NCBI GenBank assembly: GCA_039720395.1
Contig: CM077820.1
Location: 10,019,338-10,083,337 of the forward strand
Direction: 5' to 3'
DNA: 64,000 bases
From: Liquidambar formosana
Taxonomy: Eukaryota; Streptophyta; Magnoliopsida; Saxifragales; Altingiaceae
Made by a program: the position numbers and the translations under genes. The notes below the pieces were generated by a model. It did not search any database and was not told the DNA's origin. It was given only the letters and a program-made list of their open reading frames with translations. This document shows, piece by piece, positions 43,017-55,446 of the stretch; within the stretch, counting starts at the first letter, position 1, and the number at the start of each line of letters is the position of its first letter.

Positions 43017-45823
43017 CTATAGGACTTCATGCCCCAATCTCTGGAAAGCACACAGATGGAGGCCCTTGTCAATTTGTAGAGTAAACGTGACCTTGTAATT
43101 GACGGTTTTCTTTTCGTCACTCAGCTCGAACATGAAGCCGCCTAAGAGGACAGCCGAGAAGATCTTCATTTGTCTGTAAGCAAAATCCTTCCCCAAACAA
43201 ATTCTTGGACCCGCCTGTGTAACAAAAATAATTCAAGCTTATATTCTCCTTCAGAGTAGATAGTGCCCTGGAATTCAACTTAAAAGCGCGATTTGTTGAA
43301 GATAAATTTCTCTGATGCATAAAATTTAATTGAAAAATAAGCTTCTTCAATGATTGCGTCTACTAAATTTAGCTGAATGTGGGTAATACTCAATGATACC
43401 TGGAAAGTTGCGAATTTAAATGGGCTTTCTTGCCTAAAAATGCCATTTTCATCTAGCCACCTTTCTGGCCTGAAATCCTCTGCATCATCACCCCATAAGA
43501 ATTTCATCCTGCCCATGGCATATGGTACGTATGACACTACATCCCCTTTCCTCACACTGAATCCATCTGGCCAGGTATCATCTGAAAAGCAAATCTTCCC
43601 ATCCTGTTACAACACCCCACAAATCAGTTCAATCTACATTAGCAAAGTACACAAGGACATTCATGTATTACACCCTGCTTGTATGCATGTAAATATCTAT
43701 GTAAGTAATTCCTTATGTATTACCACTGGAGCTGCTGGATAAATTCTAAGTGTCTCAGTCAGAGCTGCATGGAGATACTGCATCCTGTCAAGTGCTTCTT
43801 CAGTCATGCAGGCCACAAGCTCATCAAGGCTTGAATTATCTTTCAATTTTGCTGCCACCCTCACTTCCTGTGCAATCTTTTCCTGTATGAAAGGATGCTT
43901 GCAGAGCATATAGAGAAACCAAGAAAGTGTGGTCGCTGTTGTGTCCTTGCCCGCTGTCATAAAACTAAGGATTATGTCTTTTAAGTACTTGGGATCAGTC
44001 TCTTTCAATTCCAGTAACCTTGACAAAACGTCTCCTTTCTTCATCTGCCATTCAAGTGTATTCACAATATCAATGAATTTTAGTTAATCAAAAACAGAAG
44101 GTCAAGTTGTTTACTCACAGAAGAATCATCTTGTGACTTCTGGACTTGTTCAATTTTGCTTCTGATAATTTTATACACATAATCATCTACCACTTTGATA
44201 CTGTCCCTTAATACTGCTTCCGATCCAAGGTTTAGAAATCGCTTTATCTTCCAAAAAACATTGACATATCGGTGCATGGTCATTGCACTAGCTTCATCAA
44301 AACAATTGGAGAATCGGGTGCCTTCTTCACATGTTCCACCCATGCTGTCTAGTTCCACACCAAGAATAACCTTGAATACCGAGTCCAAGGTCGATTTCAT
44401 TAACAGATCCTGTCAATGAAGACAAGGATTAGTCTTTTATCAAATAAATTGGAGTGCCCATACTTGTGATGTTGAAACTATTAAAACCTTACTTGGATCT
44501 CTATTGTTTGTTTTGAGGTTGCAGCTACAGATACTATCTGAGCAAGTTTTCCTGCACTGCTTCTAAAGACTGCACTGCTAAAGTCTCTCAGTATCTTGGT
44601 GGAGAATTCATAGCTTGATACCTTCCTCTGATGCCGCCACTTCTCTCCATCCACCGAGAAGATCCCATCACCCAGAAGATCCCTCAAAATGTCGTAGTTG
44701 TATGATCCCTACTTGTTTTTGTAGAAGTTCAGATAAAAATGCTCTCTCTCATTTATACAATAACAATAACCCACTTAAACTAACAAAACAAGATGAACAT
44801 CCAAGAGGAATGAAGCTAATGGAGGGCCTAGGTCTCAAAATCGATGGAGCCATCTATCCCATGTAAAATTTCAGCCAAAACTACTGTCTTTCATACACAA
44901 TAACAATGACCCGAGTTGGTTTATATAGAATCCAAGTCTCAATTGAAAGAAAACTAAATATTACTTACTAAATCTATTTAAATGCTAATCTACCATAAAA
45001 AATAAATGATCCCACATAACATTCCAAAATGTCTTAATGCTAATTCTAAACTACTTGGGAATTGATAACAAAGAGGTACAAAGTATAAGTACAAGAAGCA
45101 TGAAAATCCCATTTCGGGATTCTTGTATGTTCTCTAAAGTTCAATAGCTCCCCTGCTTGAAATCGAAACAAAATCCCAAGTTTTGTAATTTTCCTTTTCT
45201 TTTGAAAATTCATCCAAGCATCAAAAATTATGTATGAGATGAGGTGGAAATTGGTTGAAATTTTGAAAAGACCACAAAATGGCTCAAAAATGAAAAAAAT
45301 AATAATAATAATTTGTTCAAAGTTGAAACCCTGGTTCAAATCAACTGAACTTTCTAGGAAAACAACGAAGGAAAAGAGGAAAATCAAATCCTACTAATGA
45401 GTAATGACCCTGGTTGCAGAGTTGGATTGGCAGTTGATTGCCACAAAGATACAAAATTGTAAATGAGAAGTTTGCAAATATTACCTTGCCATAGTTTGCA
45501 AAGTTTGTTTTTAGGATATACTCAACATTTGCAGGATCTGCGGTGTAAACCAAGCTTTGGAACAGGCTAATCAGCCTGTATGTTTTGTGTTTGCTAGCAA
45601 GATCAGTCAAGTAATCATGCAGCCTATGGAAGTTCAGTAGTAGATGGAAAACAGTGCCGCCAATCGGGTGAGACTGATTTCTCTTTTTCTTCTCCAACAA
45701 TCTTCCGACAACAATTTGAACTATACAGATGGCTAGAATTGCAGCCAACAAAGTTGTTGCTATGAATGGAATTGGATGAAAAAGGAAATCCATGAAGTCC
45801 TTTGTGGGTAAAGAGGATAACAT
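43017..45823 (-). CDS. CYP704: Cytochrome P450, CYP704 family, type A copy 2 (intact, six exons)
   Basis: The spliced product is 522 aa from exons 45485-45823, 44493-44708, 44119-44409, 43724-44044, 43400-43603 and 43017-43214, all phase 0, GT-AG. Start MLSSLPTKDF at 45823. Motifs seen: N-terminal anchor, TAGKDTTATT in the I-helix (Thr replaces the Ile found in copy 1), ETLR, FRPERW, and AGPRICLG with cysteine near residue 463. Exon sizes equal those of the gene at 86-2482 except exon 1 (three codons more) and exon 6 (three fewer), so the two are recent paralogues. Intron 1 is larger (776 bp). Predicted ER-bound fatty-acid monooxygenase; substrate unknown. Confidence 0.93.
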
Positions 45824-46765
45824 TGGAAAGTTTAAAAGGAAGGTTTAAAAGGATGATGCATATGTAGGAGTTTTTTTTGGCCTGCACAATTGTTCCACAC
45901 TGTGGCCCTAAGTTCAATGACTAATCTTTTTCTACTTTTCTCTCATTTTGACATTACAAAGCTGCTCTACCAAGCAAGCAGTGGAGTGTTGATTTATAGC
46001 TTGTGAAAGTGGAGCCCAACGTTGAAGAGTCTGTATCATATTTGATATGGCTGGATTTGTTATGAAGTTGACTGGTAGTTTAATTAAGCAAGACTTTCTA
46101 GGCTGTGGATAAGCTTTGTGGGAAATTTATTCCATGAGGCGGGTGTATGCACCCTAAAAGACACCACCAAGTCTTTGTCTCCCCCCATGTAATAGCACGT
46201 GATAGAAGGTTTGTATCTTGCTCAATAAAATGGGAGATTACTTTGTTGCAGAGGCATGTGCTGCCAGCTGATTTGGCAAATCCTCACCGTGCCACTTTAT
46301 TGAATGAATTTTTATTGGTATACACCATCTAATGGATATAATTAGAAAGATTCAGAGCACGTTTGGATGTCCAAATGGAAATGAAACAATTTTGGCTTAT
46401 TTTACGTAATATTTGAGGCACAAATCCAACACCTTTAGAATTTAAAAAAAGAAATTAAGAATATTTAAAAAAAATTGGAGTCATCAATATAGTTGATGTT
46501 ATAGGATCAATTTTCATAAATTTATGAAATGCCATTATTTTAAATTTCTACTTTCATTTGTGATAATGGCCATCACTCTTTTGAATTTTTCCATTCAAGG
46601 AGATGGATTTGTGCCTTCAATACTATGTAAAATAAAGGATTTGAAGGGAAAAAAACTATCAAAATTTGAATCCACATAGTTTATGATCAGGGTTCATCCA
46701 TTTTTTCAAGAAAATGGATTTCGAGGCCAAAAGACTACAATTCACAAAAACTAGCAATTTTCGAG
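45824..46765. other. Spacer between the second type A and type B genes
   Basis: No gene seen. It keeps the GTGGAGCCCAACGTTGAAGAGTC-type block of the module (near 46010). A frame at 46147-46332 is not conserved in the other spacers. Confidence 0.6.
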
Positions 46766-47886
46766 TTACAAACGGGGAAATGCACGTAGATGGAGCCCTT
46801 GATCCATGTGAAGGGTGAACATGGTCCGATATGTAGCTTCCTTAGCCTCATCCACAAGTTTGAATTTGAAGAAGTTGAGGAGAACAGCAGCCAATATCTT
46901 CATTTGCCTATAAGCAAATTCCTTCCCTAAGCAAATCCGAGGCCCAGCCTGTAGATATATACAAATTTACCTTTACCGTTCTCAATTCGTATTCATCTAA
47001 ATCAATTAGGCAGTAACCATGTAATCTTGAAATATGTTGCTGACCTGAAAGGCAGTGAATTTAAAAGGGCTTTCAGGTCGAAAAACACCATTATCAAGCC
47101 ATCTTTCAGGTCGAAATTCCTCCGCATCCTCTCCCCAAATGTATGTCATCCTTCCCATGGCATAAACCATATAGTTTACAGCATCTCCTTTCTTTACTTT
47201 GAATCCATCAGGGAGAATGTCATCTTCTTCTGAACTCTTCCCATCCTGCATTTTGAGACCAATAAAATTGAGAAAAATCCAAATTCAACTCATATTCGTT
47301 TGCTGTTTTAGAATTCATATATTTTGAAAAGCATTCAAACAAAGAGTAGTGAACAATAGTAACAAGCAATGTACATGAATTTCAACAGTTCATTAAATTA
47401 CTTTATGCTTTCATGGGTGACAATTATTATAGGGTCCCCATATTGCAAAGATACCAAAGTGCAAAACATCACCCAATAAACCTGAAGTTCATGGCAACTT
47501 GGCAAGTATAGAATTTGAAACCTAACAGAAACCGAGTAGGAAACCAATATGTACCTTGTTGTGCCCGATCACAAGCTTAAGATTGATAGCACCATGAAAA
47601 GCAGCAACAAATTTTTAACAAGAGAACAAAAGAATTAAGAAAGTTCATTGCATTGTTGACTACATCCACAAGTGCATTATATCTGAGAGTGCTTCGAGTG
47701 TGAAGGATTAGAACACAAAAATTAATTCTCAAGAAGCTTGAAACCAGTTGGTTTATTTGGACTCTAAAAGCCAGTGACATATAACTAGAAAACCTAGTTT
47801 AATCTTAGTCTGACCTGGAGACACCCCATGGTTGTTTACAGGGGCACTTTCCTGGACCCCCTCTCTACCAACTTTCTTTCTTTCTT

Positions 47887-47930
<44 letters not shown>

Positions 47931-50023
47931 CTGGAGAATTGGAGGATATACTTCTTTTCTTTTCTCATCTTTTCTTTAAGGGGGGTGTTTTTCTTTGCAT
48001 GAGGGGGGAAGCCATAGGAATATGAATAGGAATTGAGATGCATCCGTGATATATTTCTAATCCAAACCTAGGAGAAAAAGGACTGGCCGGAGGGAATCCA
48101 CATGCAAAATTTCCATGCAACATGGGAAACTGTGTGGCTACTATATGTTACAGACATTTTTGTTTCTGAGGCTTCTGTGCCTCCATATTGTAACTAATAG
48201 TGGCCAATGGAATGCAGGCATTTAATCAAAGTCTGAGACATTACCACAGGAACTGCAGGATAGAGTCTGAGTGTCTCAGTTAGAGCTGCATGAAGATAGT
48301 GCATCTTGTCCAGGGCGTCTTCAGTTATCTTCATGGCGAATTCATCAGCAGTACTGTTATCCTTGGCTTTGGTTGCTTCTCTCACTTCGTATGCAACCTT
48401 TTCTTGAACCAATGGATGTTTACAGAGCATGTAAAAGAACCAGGTGAGCGTGTTGGCAGATGTATCCTTGCCAGCAATGATGAAACTGAGAGTTATATCT
48501 CTCAAGTATTTATCAGTCATGTTGTTTGGATCCTTCTCGCTCTCCATTAAAAACCTTGACAATATATCTTCTTTATCTCTCTAATTGCCAAAAAATATCA
48601 ATTAATCCATAATGCAGAGAAGAAATGTTAAATACTATATAAGCAAAATTTACTCACATCAAGCATTTCATTCTTCATCTGCTCCCTTTTGCACCGGATC
48701 AATTCGAAAATGAAACTGTCAATGACTTTGATGTTTCGCTTAAGTGAAGCTTCCAGGCCAATATTAAAGAACCTTTTAATCCTCCATAATGGATCAACAT
48801 ATCGCCAAAACACAATTACGCTGGAGTCATCAAAGGCTTTGGTGAATTGATTTCCAAAGTCATCTAAGCCAGATAGAGAATTAAGCTCAACCCCAAATCC
48901 CACCTTAAAGATTGAGTCTAAAGTTGATTTCATTAATATATCCTGCAAAAATAGAAGGGACCGCATTATAATACAGTAACTAAATGCTAAGAGTGTGCTT
49001 GAATTCAATGAGAAAGAATGAATTCTAATGGCTATTAGAATGATTTCTCATGAAAAAATTCAGATTTTTTTTTTTTTTTTTTGGAAGAGAAGATCTAAGG
49101 GGAAACTATAGTGCTTAGGGATGTAGGTTCAACTGAATATGTGTTACTTCTAACCTCTAAATGACAATTTTAGCTTCATCCCAGAAGCAGGAATTACCTG
49201 CTTTTCCATGAGTTACTTCAACAATGAATTTTGTTAAAGTAAATGTGATGGAACTTTGTATGTTGAAAAAGAAAAAATCATACAAAAAATGTTTAATGCA
49301 ACTATTTATCAGGCTAGACCAGATAACAACTTTCCACTGAAAATTTATTGTTTCTAGACAATTACAGAACCTGAAGATCCATAATTTGCTCAGTCACTGC
49401 TGCTTCAGAAAGCTTTGAAGCTAATTTAGCAGCATTAGCTCGAAAAACTAAAGTACTGAAATCTCTCAAAACTTTTGTCGAGAATTCATAGCTTGCGAGT
49501 TTACGTTGGTGGCGCCATTTATGTCCATCCACTGCAAAAATCCCATCACCAAACAGATCTCTCATAATTCCATGATTGTACTCCCCCTAAGATAATATTA
49601 CAACAAAAAAGCAGCGTTAGAGAATTCAAAGATTGATAAAATATACTCTGCCTAATCAAGCTTTATTACCTTGCCATAATTGGAGAAGTTAGTTTTAAGT
49701 ATATATTCAACATTAACTGGATCAGCAGTGTAAACTTCACTATGTGATGGGGTTATCAGACGGTAAGTACGGTACTTCTGGGCAAGAGATGTTTGGTAAT
49801 GAAAGAGTTTTTTGAAATGTTTGAGTTGATTAAATATTGGACCAGCAACTGGAGGTTGTTGATCCTTTGATTTTAATTCTTTTATGTAAATGAAAATAAA
49901 TTTAACTACAACTACTATCACAGAGAAAATTACTACTCCGAACAGGGCTAAAATTAAGGAGGTTGCAGCGAAAAACCCCACTACAAGGAAGATTATGGCA
50001 GAAACAAGGAAGAGAGCATCCAT
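46766..50023 (-). CDS. CYP704: Cytochrome P450, CYP704 family, type B copy 2 (intact, six exons)
   Basis: The spliced product is 524 aa from exons 49670-50023, 49371-49586, 48658-48942, 48245-48580, 47045-47245 and 46766-46948, all phase 0 with GT-AG borders. The start at 50023 ([10 protein letters not shown]) is preferred over the upstream in-frame ATG at 50074. Motifs: double-length hydrophobic anchor, [27 protein letters not shown] with cysteine near residue 470. Exon 2 has one codon more than the paralogue at 3914-7008. Intron 4 is about 1 kb and contains a T-rich run of about 55 bases (47881-47930). This is the closest intact relative of the pseudogene at 10786-12794. Predicted ER monooxygenase; substrate unknown. 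Confidence 0.93.
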
Positions 50024-51051
50024 TGTGGAGAATGCTGCAAAAGGAAATGAAAACAGAAAACAGGAACTGCCCAAGGATTATTGAATAGTTAATATAAACT
50101 ATTTGAGTTTATAAATCATTCAATAACATATATTTATTTATTTTTTGATAAAGCATCATTCAGGAATATTTGAATAGGCATCTTACGTATTTTTATTCTA
50201 GAGAAGAGACAAGTACTATGGATTAAGTTATGCCTCTTTCTTCCCTTGGGATAATCTGTAGAAGGTTGTTTTCCCACTTGGAAATAATGTTTGAAACAAC
50301 TGGTTTTGTTTTACTTGTAATTATTTAAAAAATTAAATCTGCTCAGACAAAGGAAAGCTTTTAATAATGGTGGTAGATGTGAACCCTTTGACGGGTCTAT
50401 CTAAATTATTTTGTATCTGAAAATTGACCAGATTGGATCATATAGTAAGATACAAATTCATGAACAATGTTTTTTACAGCTCATATATCTTGTTCATTAT
50501 CTGAATATAATGATGTAAGCAGCCAACCTGCAAATCAACATTCCAATAAATTAGACCTTCACTTCACTTCCTAAAAAGAAATTTCTCACAAAAGCTTCAG
50601 CAGGGATTGATAGTAAAAATGTTCCCGTCATTGCCAGTCACACAGAAAGGCCATGAGATCTGGATCAAACCTTGACACAATAATGATGAAACCTGGTACA
50701 GTATGCCTATTTCTCCTTGACTTTTAGTCTCATCGATCTTCCATGAGATAAACAGTAACCATAATAAAGGAAATTTTTTTCAAAAATATATAATCTATAT
50801 TGGAGATGGACAGTAATATGGTATCGTGTGGTCTTAAGAATATTTATGATAAAGAATATCCTTGAAAATTGTAATATTCACCGAAGAATTTTCTGCATCC
50901 AACCAAAGAAAGGGAGAAGAGCTTTCGGCAAATGCATAAAATCTTGGAAAATCAGTGCGGATATAGGGCTGCCCACTTCTATTCGTAACTCTGGTCTTCT
51001 CTATTTTTTTCCTATACAATAAAATATATATATATAATCCTGATCACATCA
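50024..51051. other. Upstream flank of the second type B gene
   Basis: No gene seen. It parallels 12795-13640. Two short overlapping frames on opposite strands at 50828-51022 are in sequence shared with 13430-13640 but broken there. Confidence 0.6.
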
Positions 51052-51182
51052 GCACGTGTTGATATAAGTTATATTAGCACCATGCACTTGGGCGTTGTAC
51101 CTCATGCATTAGCCCAATGTACCCCGTAACCCACTAATGCACGAGGTACAACCCCCAATGCAAGGTGTTGATATAAGTTATT
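51052..51182. repeat. Foldback element, copy 3
   Basis: Inverted arms of about 30 bp (around TTGTACCTCATGCATTAG and CTAATGCACGAGGTACAA, nearly perfect) with a loop of about 20 bp. GTGTTGATATAAGTTAT words stand at both ends as direct repeats. It sits at the same place as copy 1 in the other module, so this insertion predates that duplication. Confidence 0.7.
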
Positions 51183-53565
51183 AGATATATATAGATATAT
51201 ACACACACAGAAATTTAGCCTTGGTCTCATGGAAAATTCAGAAGACTCTGGTTGTGGAAGCATTTTCCTAGAATATAAATAGCATAATATTCCACGGCTT
51301 GTTCATAAGTTGAACTGAGTATTGTCTTCTTCAAAGACCAAATATTTTTAATTTTGTTAAACAGATGTTCTAAGAACTTATCTAGGATAGGAATTTGAGC
51401 ACTGGCAGATAACTATCTTTTCAGATGTGCTGTAAACCAGCTTCACGTTTGATGTAACTGATGAAAATAAATTTTTAACTGCAGGATTACACTTACTCCA
51501 AATTGACAGGGCCTCCATCTGAGTGCCCCTTACACATGGAAGAGCTGTAGGTACTAAGATTCTCTCATACTTTTCTGTGCAAGAATTGGAAAAATAAAGC
51601 AGCCAATATGATGTTGGGTTATCCAAAAGTGTCAAAATAAACATATTGGCAAAAGAAACCAGATCTATTCGAGATTCTTGCATGTTTATTGAGTCCCATC
51701 CATAAAACAAGTAAAACAAAGCACAATAGTGGAGGCACTGGCTAGAGGACATGGAAAAAATCATGATGGTGTATTTCGGATGTATATTGTGGAAAGCCTA
51801 CAAGGATGAATGTATAGTAGATTGAAATCTTTTATGTAAACTGAATCTTCTCTTTGAAACTGCAAAATGACAGCTACTGTTTTGCCTGGAAAAGAAGAGG
51901 TACATGAAGTTGGGAATAATTCTTTGAAAGATTGCTTTTGGAATTTGGACATCGTCTAGGACTTTATATACAAGCTTATAATAAAAAACTGCTTTTGAAG
52001 TTTGATCAAAAGTAGTTTACCTTAAAGTTTGCTCCCAAAGCCCAATCATTTCTTAGAAGTTTCTACTTTTCTAGAAACTTCTGATGCCCAAATATGGAAA
52101 AGACAAGAAAAAAAAAACTTTACTGGGGAATATGATTCCATAATAAAATATAATATAAAATACAAATGGATATTGGTGTCAAATCCAAACTGTTGACCCT
52201 AAGCTAATAATATATGTTCAAACCTTTCATATCTTTACATTTCATGCTTGCATGAGTCAAGGCCAGAAACTCAAAAGGATAGGACCTCAACCCACTATAT
52301 GGATCCACCACATGACAGGACCCACAAAGGACATTGTTGAAGATTTTCTTGACATTTCTACAAGAGAGGAATAGTAATGTTCCGCCATCTGAAATAAAAC
52401 ACCAAAATTAGATGGTCCAAAAGATATGCTTAATTTAAACTGGAATTATTGTATTCTAGAGACAACACATCAATAATCTAATAGTATCCAATAAGGTGCT
52501 TAACATCATAAAGAAAGTGACCCAGTCCGCACCCCACATTTTGTGTTATCACTTCCATTAAACATAAATCACTAATCAGAGAGGCTGAGAAAAATCTTTA
52601 GAAGCAGAAAGAGGAACTTTTTTTTTTTTTTTTTGGATCAGCAGAAAGAGGAACTTAATGAAGCAACGGTGAACTATCATGTCGGAAGCATAACTCAAAA
52701 CAATTTACTCTGATTTAACCACAATTAAGCCCATGGTTCAACTAGTCAACATACTGCGCTTCAACAAGAGTTTTAATCCAATTAAAAGAAAATAATAATA
52801 AGAAGAAGAAGACTCCCTTGGAGCTTGGACTCCTGGACAGATGGCCATTATTAATGCAAGAGTAATAATTGGAGAGACTTCATATATAGAAACAAACAGA
52901 TTAAAAATCTGATGTATTTCAGAGAAAAAATAAATATATTCATTGAAATCTCTGCTACATCAACCAAAATGAGGGTAAGGAAAAGATAAATTTGTCTTGA
53001 AAATCTTAAAAATATTCATATGCATTATATAAGATAAAATTCATTCCACTAATTGATAGGAATTTAAAAAATAAATAAATAGAAGTCCCAAACTCATTTC
53101 TAATGCTATGTAAAACACATTAGAATGGTTTAATTTCCAAGAAAAGCCCAGATTTATCGTCATTACACATTACAGTAGCATCTACATGCTTACCCTATAA
53201 AAGTATTTAAAAACAGTTGGATCAACAAAGAATGTTATTTGCTATTAACAAATCAGGAATATTAGCTAGCAGGGAGAGAGCAGCTGCGAAGGTTGGCAGA
53301 ATTATATCCACCAAGTACCTCCTATATAAAGCACTAACCAGGAGTGACTGTTTTACCTTCATCAAATGTATACCTCTGACAGTTTGACCTTTATATTCTG
53401 TGCATCCCATGCCCTTGAAGGATAACAATGCTTAAAAGTCTTGTTGTAAGGTCATAATTTCTCAGATTGCGGATGGTTTCCAATATGTGAACATGAGAAA
53501 CAATTTACTTAAAATCCAACCAGATATCTGATATCTCCATATCATCACTCGTTCTCAGTCTCCAC
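51183..53565. other. Intergenic region between the P450 cluster and the PPR gene
   Basis: 51205-51900 belongs to the P450 module flank (paralogous to 7650-8330). A frame at 51378-51764 (minus) matches nothing I recognise and is broken in paralogues. The rest is unique AT-rich DNA; one micro-insertion lies at 52603-52656. The first few hundred bases next to 53565 should hold the PPR 3' untranslated region. Confidence 0.55.
52603..52656 (-). repeat. 20-bp A-tailed micro-insertion in a perfect 17-bp duplication
   Basis: AGCAGAAAGAGGAACTT at 52603-52619 recurs at 52640-52656. Between them are 20 bases which on the minus strand read GATCC followed by fifteen A. The long perfect duplication is what target-primed retroposition leaves. 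Confidence 0.75.
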
Positions 53566-55185
53566 TTATTTTTTATTCAAATCATGCATATCTATTCGTA
53601 CCTTCATCTCATTACATAACCCATTCAAGACCCATGCTAGGTCCTCCATCACAACCTCAGGCGATCCTCTCACTGAAAATTCATAAACCACCCCATCAAC
53701 TTCAATCATGCTACACCCTTGGACTGCCTTCTTGATCCGTCTTTCTTTCATTAAGGCTCTAATTCTCTTCATGTCTTCAAATCTATTATCTTTGGAATAT
53801 ATATCACACAAAATCACATAGAAAGCATGGTTTAGAGGTTCTAAATCAATTAAATATTTTGCCACCCTTTCTCCTAACTCTACATTTCCATGCATTTGAC
53901 AACCTCCAAGCAATGCACCCCAAACAAACACATCTGGTTCCATTGGCATCTTTCTGATAAGCCCTTCTGCCTCCTCAAAGAGCCCAGCTCGGCCGAGAAT
54001 ATCAACCATGCAAGCATAGTGATGGACTTGTGGCTCAATTGAGTAAACATTCCTCATCATGTCAAAACAGCAGTGGCCTTCCTCTACTAAGCCAGAATGA
54101 GCACAAGCCGACAACAGCCCAACAAATGTCACTTGGTTGGGCTTCACCCCTAGAGTGTCCATCTCTTCTAAAAGATCGAAAGCCTCTTTACCATACCCAT
54201 GAAGAGCATACACGGAAATCATAGCTGTAAATGCCAAAACATCCTTCTTGGGCATTTCCTCAAAGACTTCAGCTGCTCTTTCCACCCACCCGCATTTACC
54301 ATACATGTCAACCAATGCCGTTCCGATAACCATATCACACTCTAACCCACTTCTCTTCAAGTAACTATGTACCCATTTGCCGTGATCAATCGCACCAAGA
54401 GAAGCACAAGCAGATAGAACGCTAGCAACAGTAATCTTATCTGGTCTAACGTTATCACTACTTATAATTTGCATTTCATGGAAAAACTCCAAAGCTTCCT
54501 TTGGCCGACCACCTTGAACAAACCCTGTTATGACTGAATTCCAAGTGATAATATTTCTCTTCTGCATCATCCTGAACAAATCCAAAGCTGTATCAAGATC
54601 CCCACTTCTCAAATACCCAATAATCATCGAGTTCCAAGAAACAACATCCCTAACCGACATTTCATCAAATAATCTCCAGGCACTCTTCAAAAACCCACAG
54701 GCCGAATACAAACTAATCATAGAGTTACCAACAAAAACATCATTATGGAATCCAAACTTGATCACATGGGCATGAATGCTTCGACCCGTAACACCATCGA
54801 CCCTCCTTGTGCATTCCTTTACAACAAAAGGGAAAGTAATGCAATTGGGTCCAATGCCATTACACAGCATTTGCCTATACAGAAATAATGACCGGCATGA
54901 AGGGGGTCCATCCCAACATGCATAAGCTCTAATCATCGAGTTATAGACGCAGAGATTCGGATTTTGTATAAGTCGAAAAACATCGGTGGCATAGCTGAGA
55001 GAGCCTGATTCGGAGATGGCACAAAGGAAGAGAAGACGAGTAATGAGGAAATAATGGTCGGTTTTGGATAGGTAGGGAGATGTTGTGATTTGGGTATGGA
55101 TTTGTTTTAGCTCTCTCATGTTCTTGCATTGTTCAATTAGGAGTAAAATTGTGTTCCTGAGATAGAGCGGTTGAGGTTCAATCAT
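53566..55185 (-). CDS. Pentatricopeptide repeat (PPR) protein, PLS class with E-type C terminus
   Basis: A single uninterrupted exon of 539 codons, as is usual for plant PPR genes. It opens with the LKQIHTQI element common in this class, then PLS-type repeats: NSMIRAYA, GNSMISLYSACG, WNSMIIGYLRSGDLDTAL, WNSVITGFVQGGRPKEAL, GTALVDMYGKCG, FTAMISVYALHG, and PNQVTFVGLLSACAHSGL. The C terminus carries E/E+ motifs (LLGGCQMHGNVELGE, YVILCDIYSKDNRFEDM, SMIEVDGVVYEF) and stops without a DYW domain. Members enter mitochondria or plastids and bind RNA in a sequence-specific way; E+ proteins usually specify C-to-U editing sites with a DYW partner. The target RNA is not predictable by eye. The start at 55185 is the first ATG of the frame; an organelle presequence is not obvious. 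Confidence 0.95.
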   Translation of the reverse strand: MIEPQPLYLRNTILLLIEQCKNMRELKQIHTQITTSPYLSKTDHYFLITRLLFLCAISESGSLSYATDVFRLIQNPNLCVYNSMIRAYACWDGPPSCRSLFLYRQMLCNGIGPNCITFPFVVKECTRRVDGVTGRSIHAHVIKFGFHNDVFVGNSMISLYSACGFLKSAWRLFDEMSVRDVVSWNSMIIGYLRSGDLDTALDLFRMMQKRNIITWNSVITGFVQGGRPKEALEFFHEMQIISSDNVRPDKITVASVLSACASLGAIDHGKWVHSYLKRSGLECDMVIGTALVDMYGKCGWVERAAEVFEEMPKKDVLAFTAMISVYALHGYGKEAFDLLEEMDTLGVKPNQVTFVGLLSACAHSGLVEEGHCCFDMMRNVYSIEPQVHHYACMVDILGRAGLFEEAEGLIRKMPMEPDVFVWGALLGGCQMHGNVELGERVAKYLIDLEPLNHAFYVILCDIYSKDNRFEDMKRIRALMKERRIKKAVQGCSMIEVDGVVYEFSVRGSPEVVMEDLAWVLNGLCNEMKVRIDMHDLNKK

Positions 55186-55273
55186 TTTTTACCGAACTAT
55201 GGTAGTTGGAAAATATGGCGTGAGATTTAAATAACTAACTTTTGAAGTCAATCATGAGGACCGGCGTACATGC

Positions 55274-55356
55274 AACTGAATAGGAGAGGTTTTTTTTTTT
55301 TATTTATTTTTTTTTTTTGGGGCCGGGGGGGGGGGGGGATTTTAGTAACTGAACAG

Positions 55357-55359
<3 letters not shown>
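55274..55359 (-). repeat. 60-bp A-tailed, G/C-run insertion in a 13-bp duplication
   Basis: AACTGAATAGGAG at 55274-55286 recurs, with one change, at 55347-55359. The insert reads on the minus strand ACTAAAATC, a run of C, GGCCCC and a long A-rich tail. It lies about 90 bp upstream of the PPR start codon. Confidence 0.5.

Positions 55360-55363
<4 letters not shown>

Positions 55364-55407
<44 letters not shown>
55364..55407. repeat. GA microsatellite upstream of the PPR gene
   Basis: About 20 AG units at 55366-55406, roughly 180 bp upstream of the PPR start codon; read on the coding strand it is a CT run, a common feature of plant 5' leaders and promoters. Confidence 0.85.
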
Positions 55408-55408
<1 letters not shown>

Positions 55409-55446
55409 CAGAAGTCATCAAAGCAGACCAGCTCAAATGCTAAAGT

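Noticed and set aside
47871..47930. T run of about 55 bases in intron 4 of the type B gene, as a possible retroposon tail
   Set aside because: The paralogue at 11858-11882 has a shorter T-rich run at the same place and no flanking duplication is seen, so simple slippage explains it.
49055..49085. T run in intron 2 of the type B gene, as another micro-insertion
   Set aside because: There is no direct duplication on its two sides.
51378..51764. 128-codon minus-strand frame near the P450 flank
   Set aside because: The paralogous sequences at 7650-8330 and 42126-42500 do not keep this frame open, and nothing in it is familiar.
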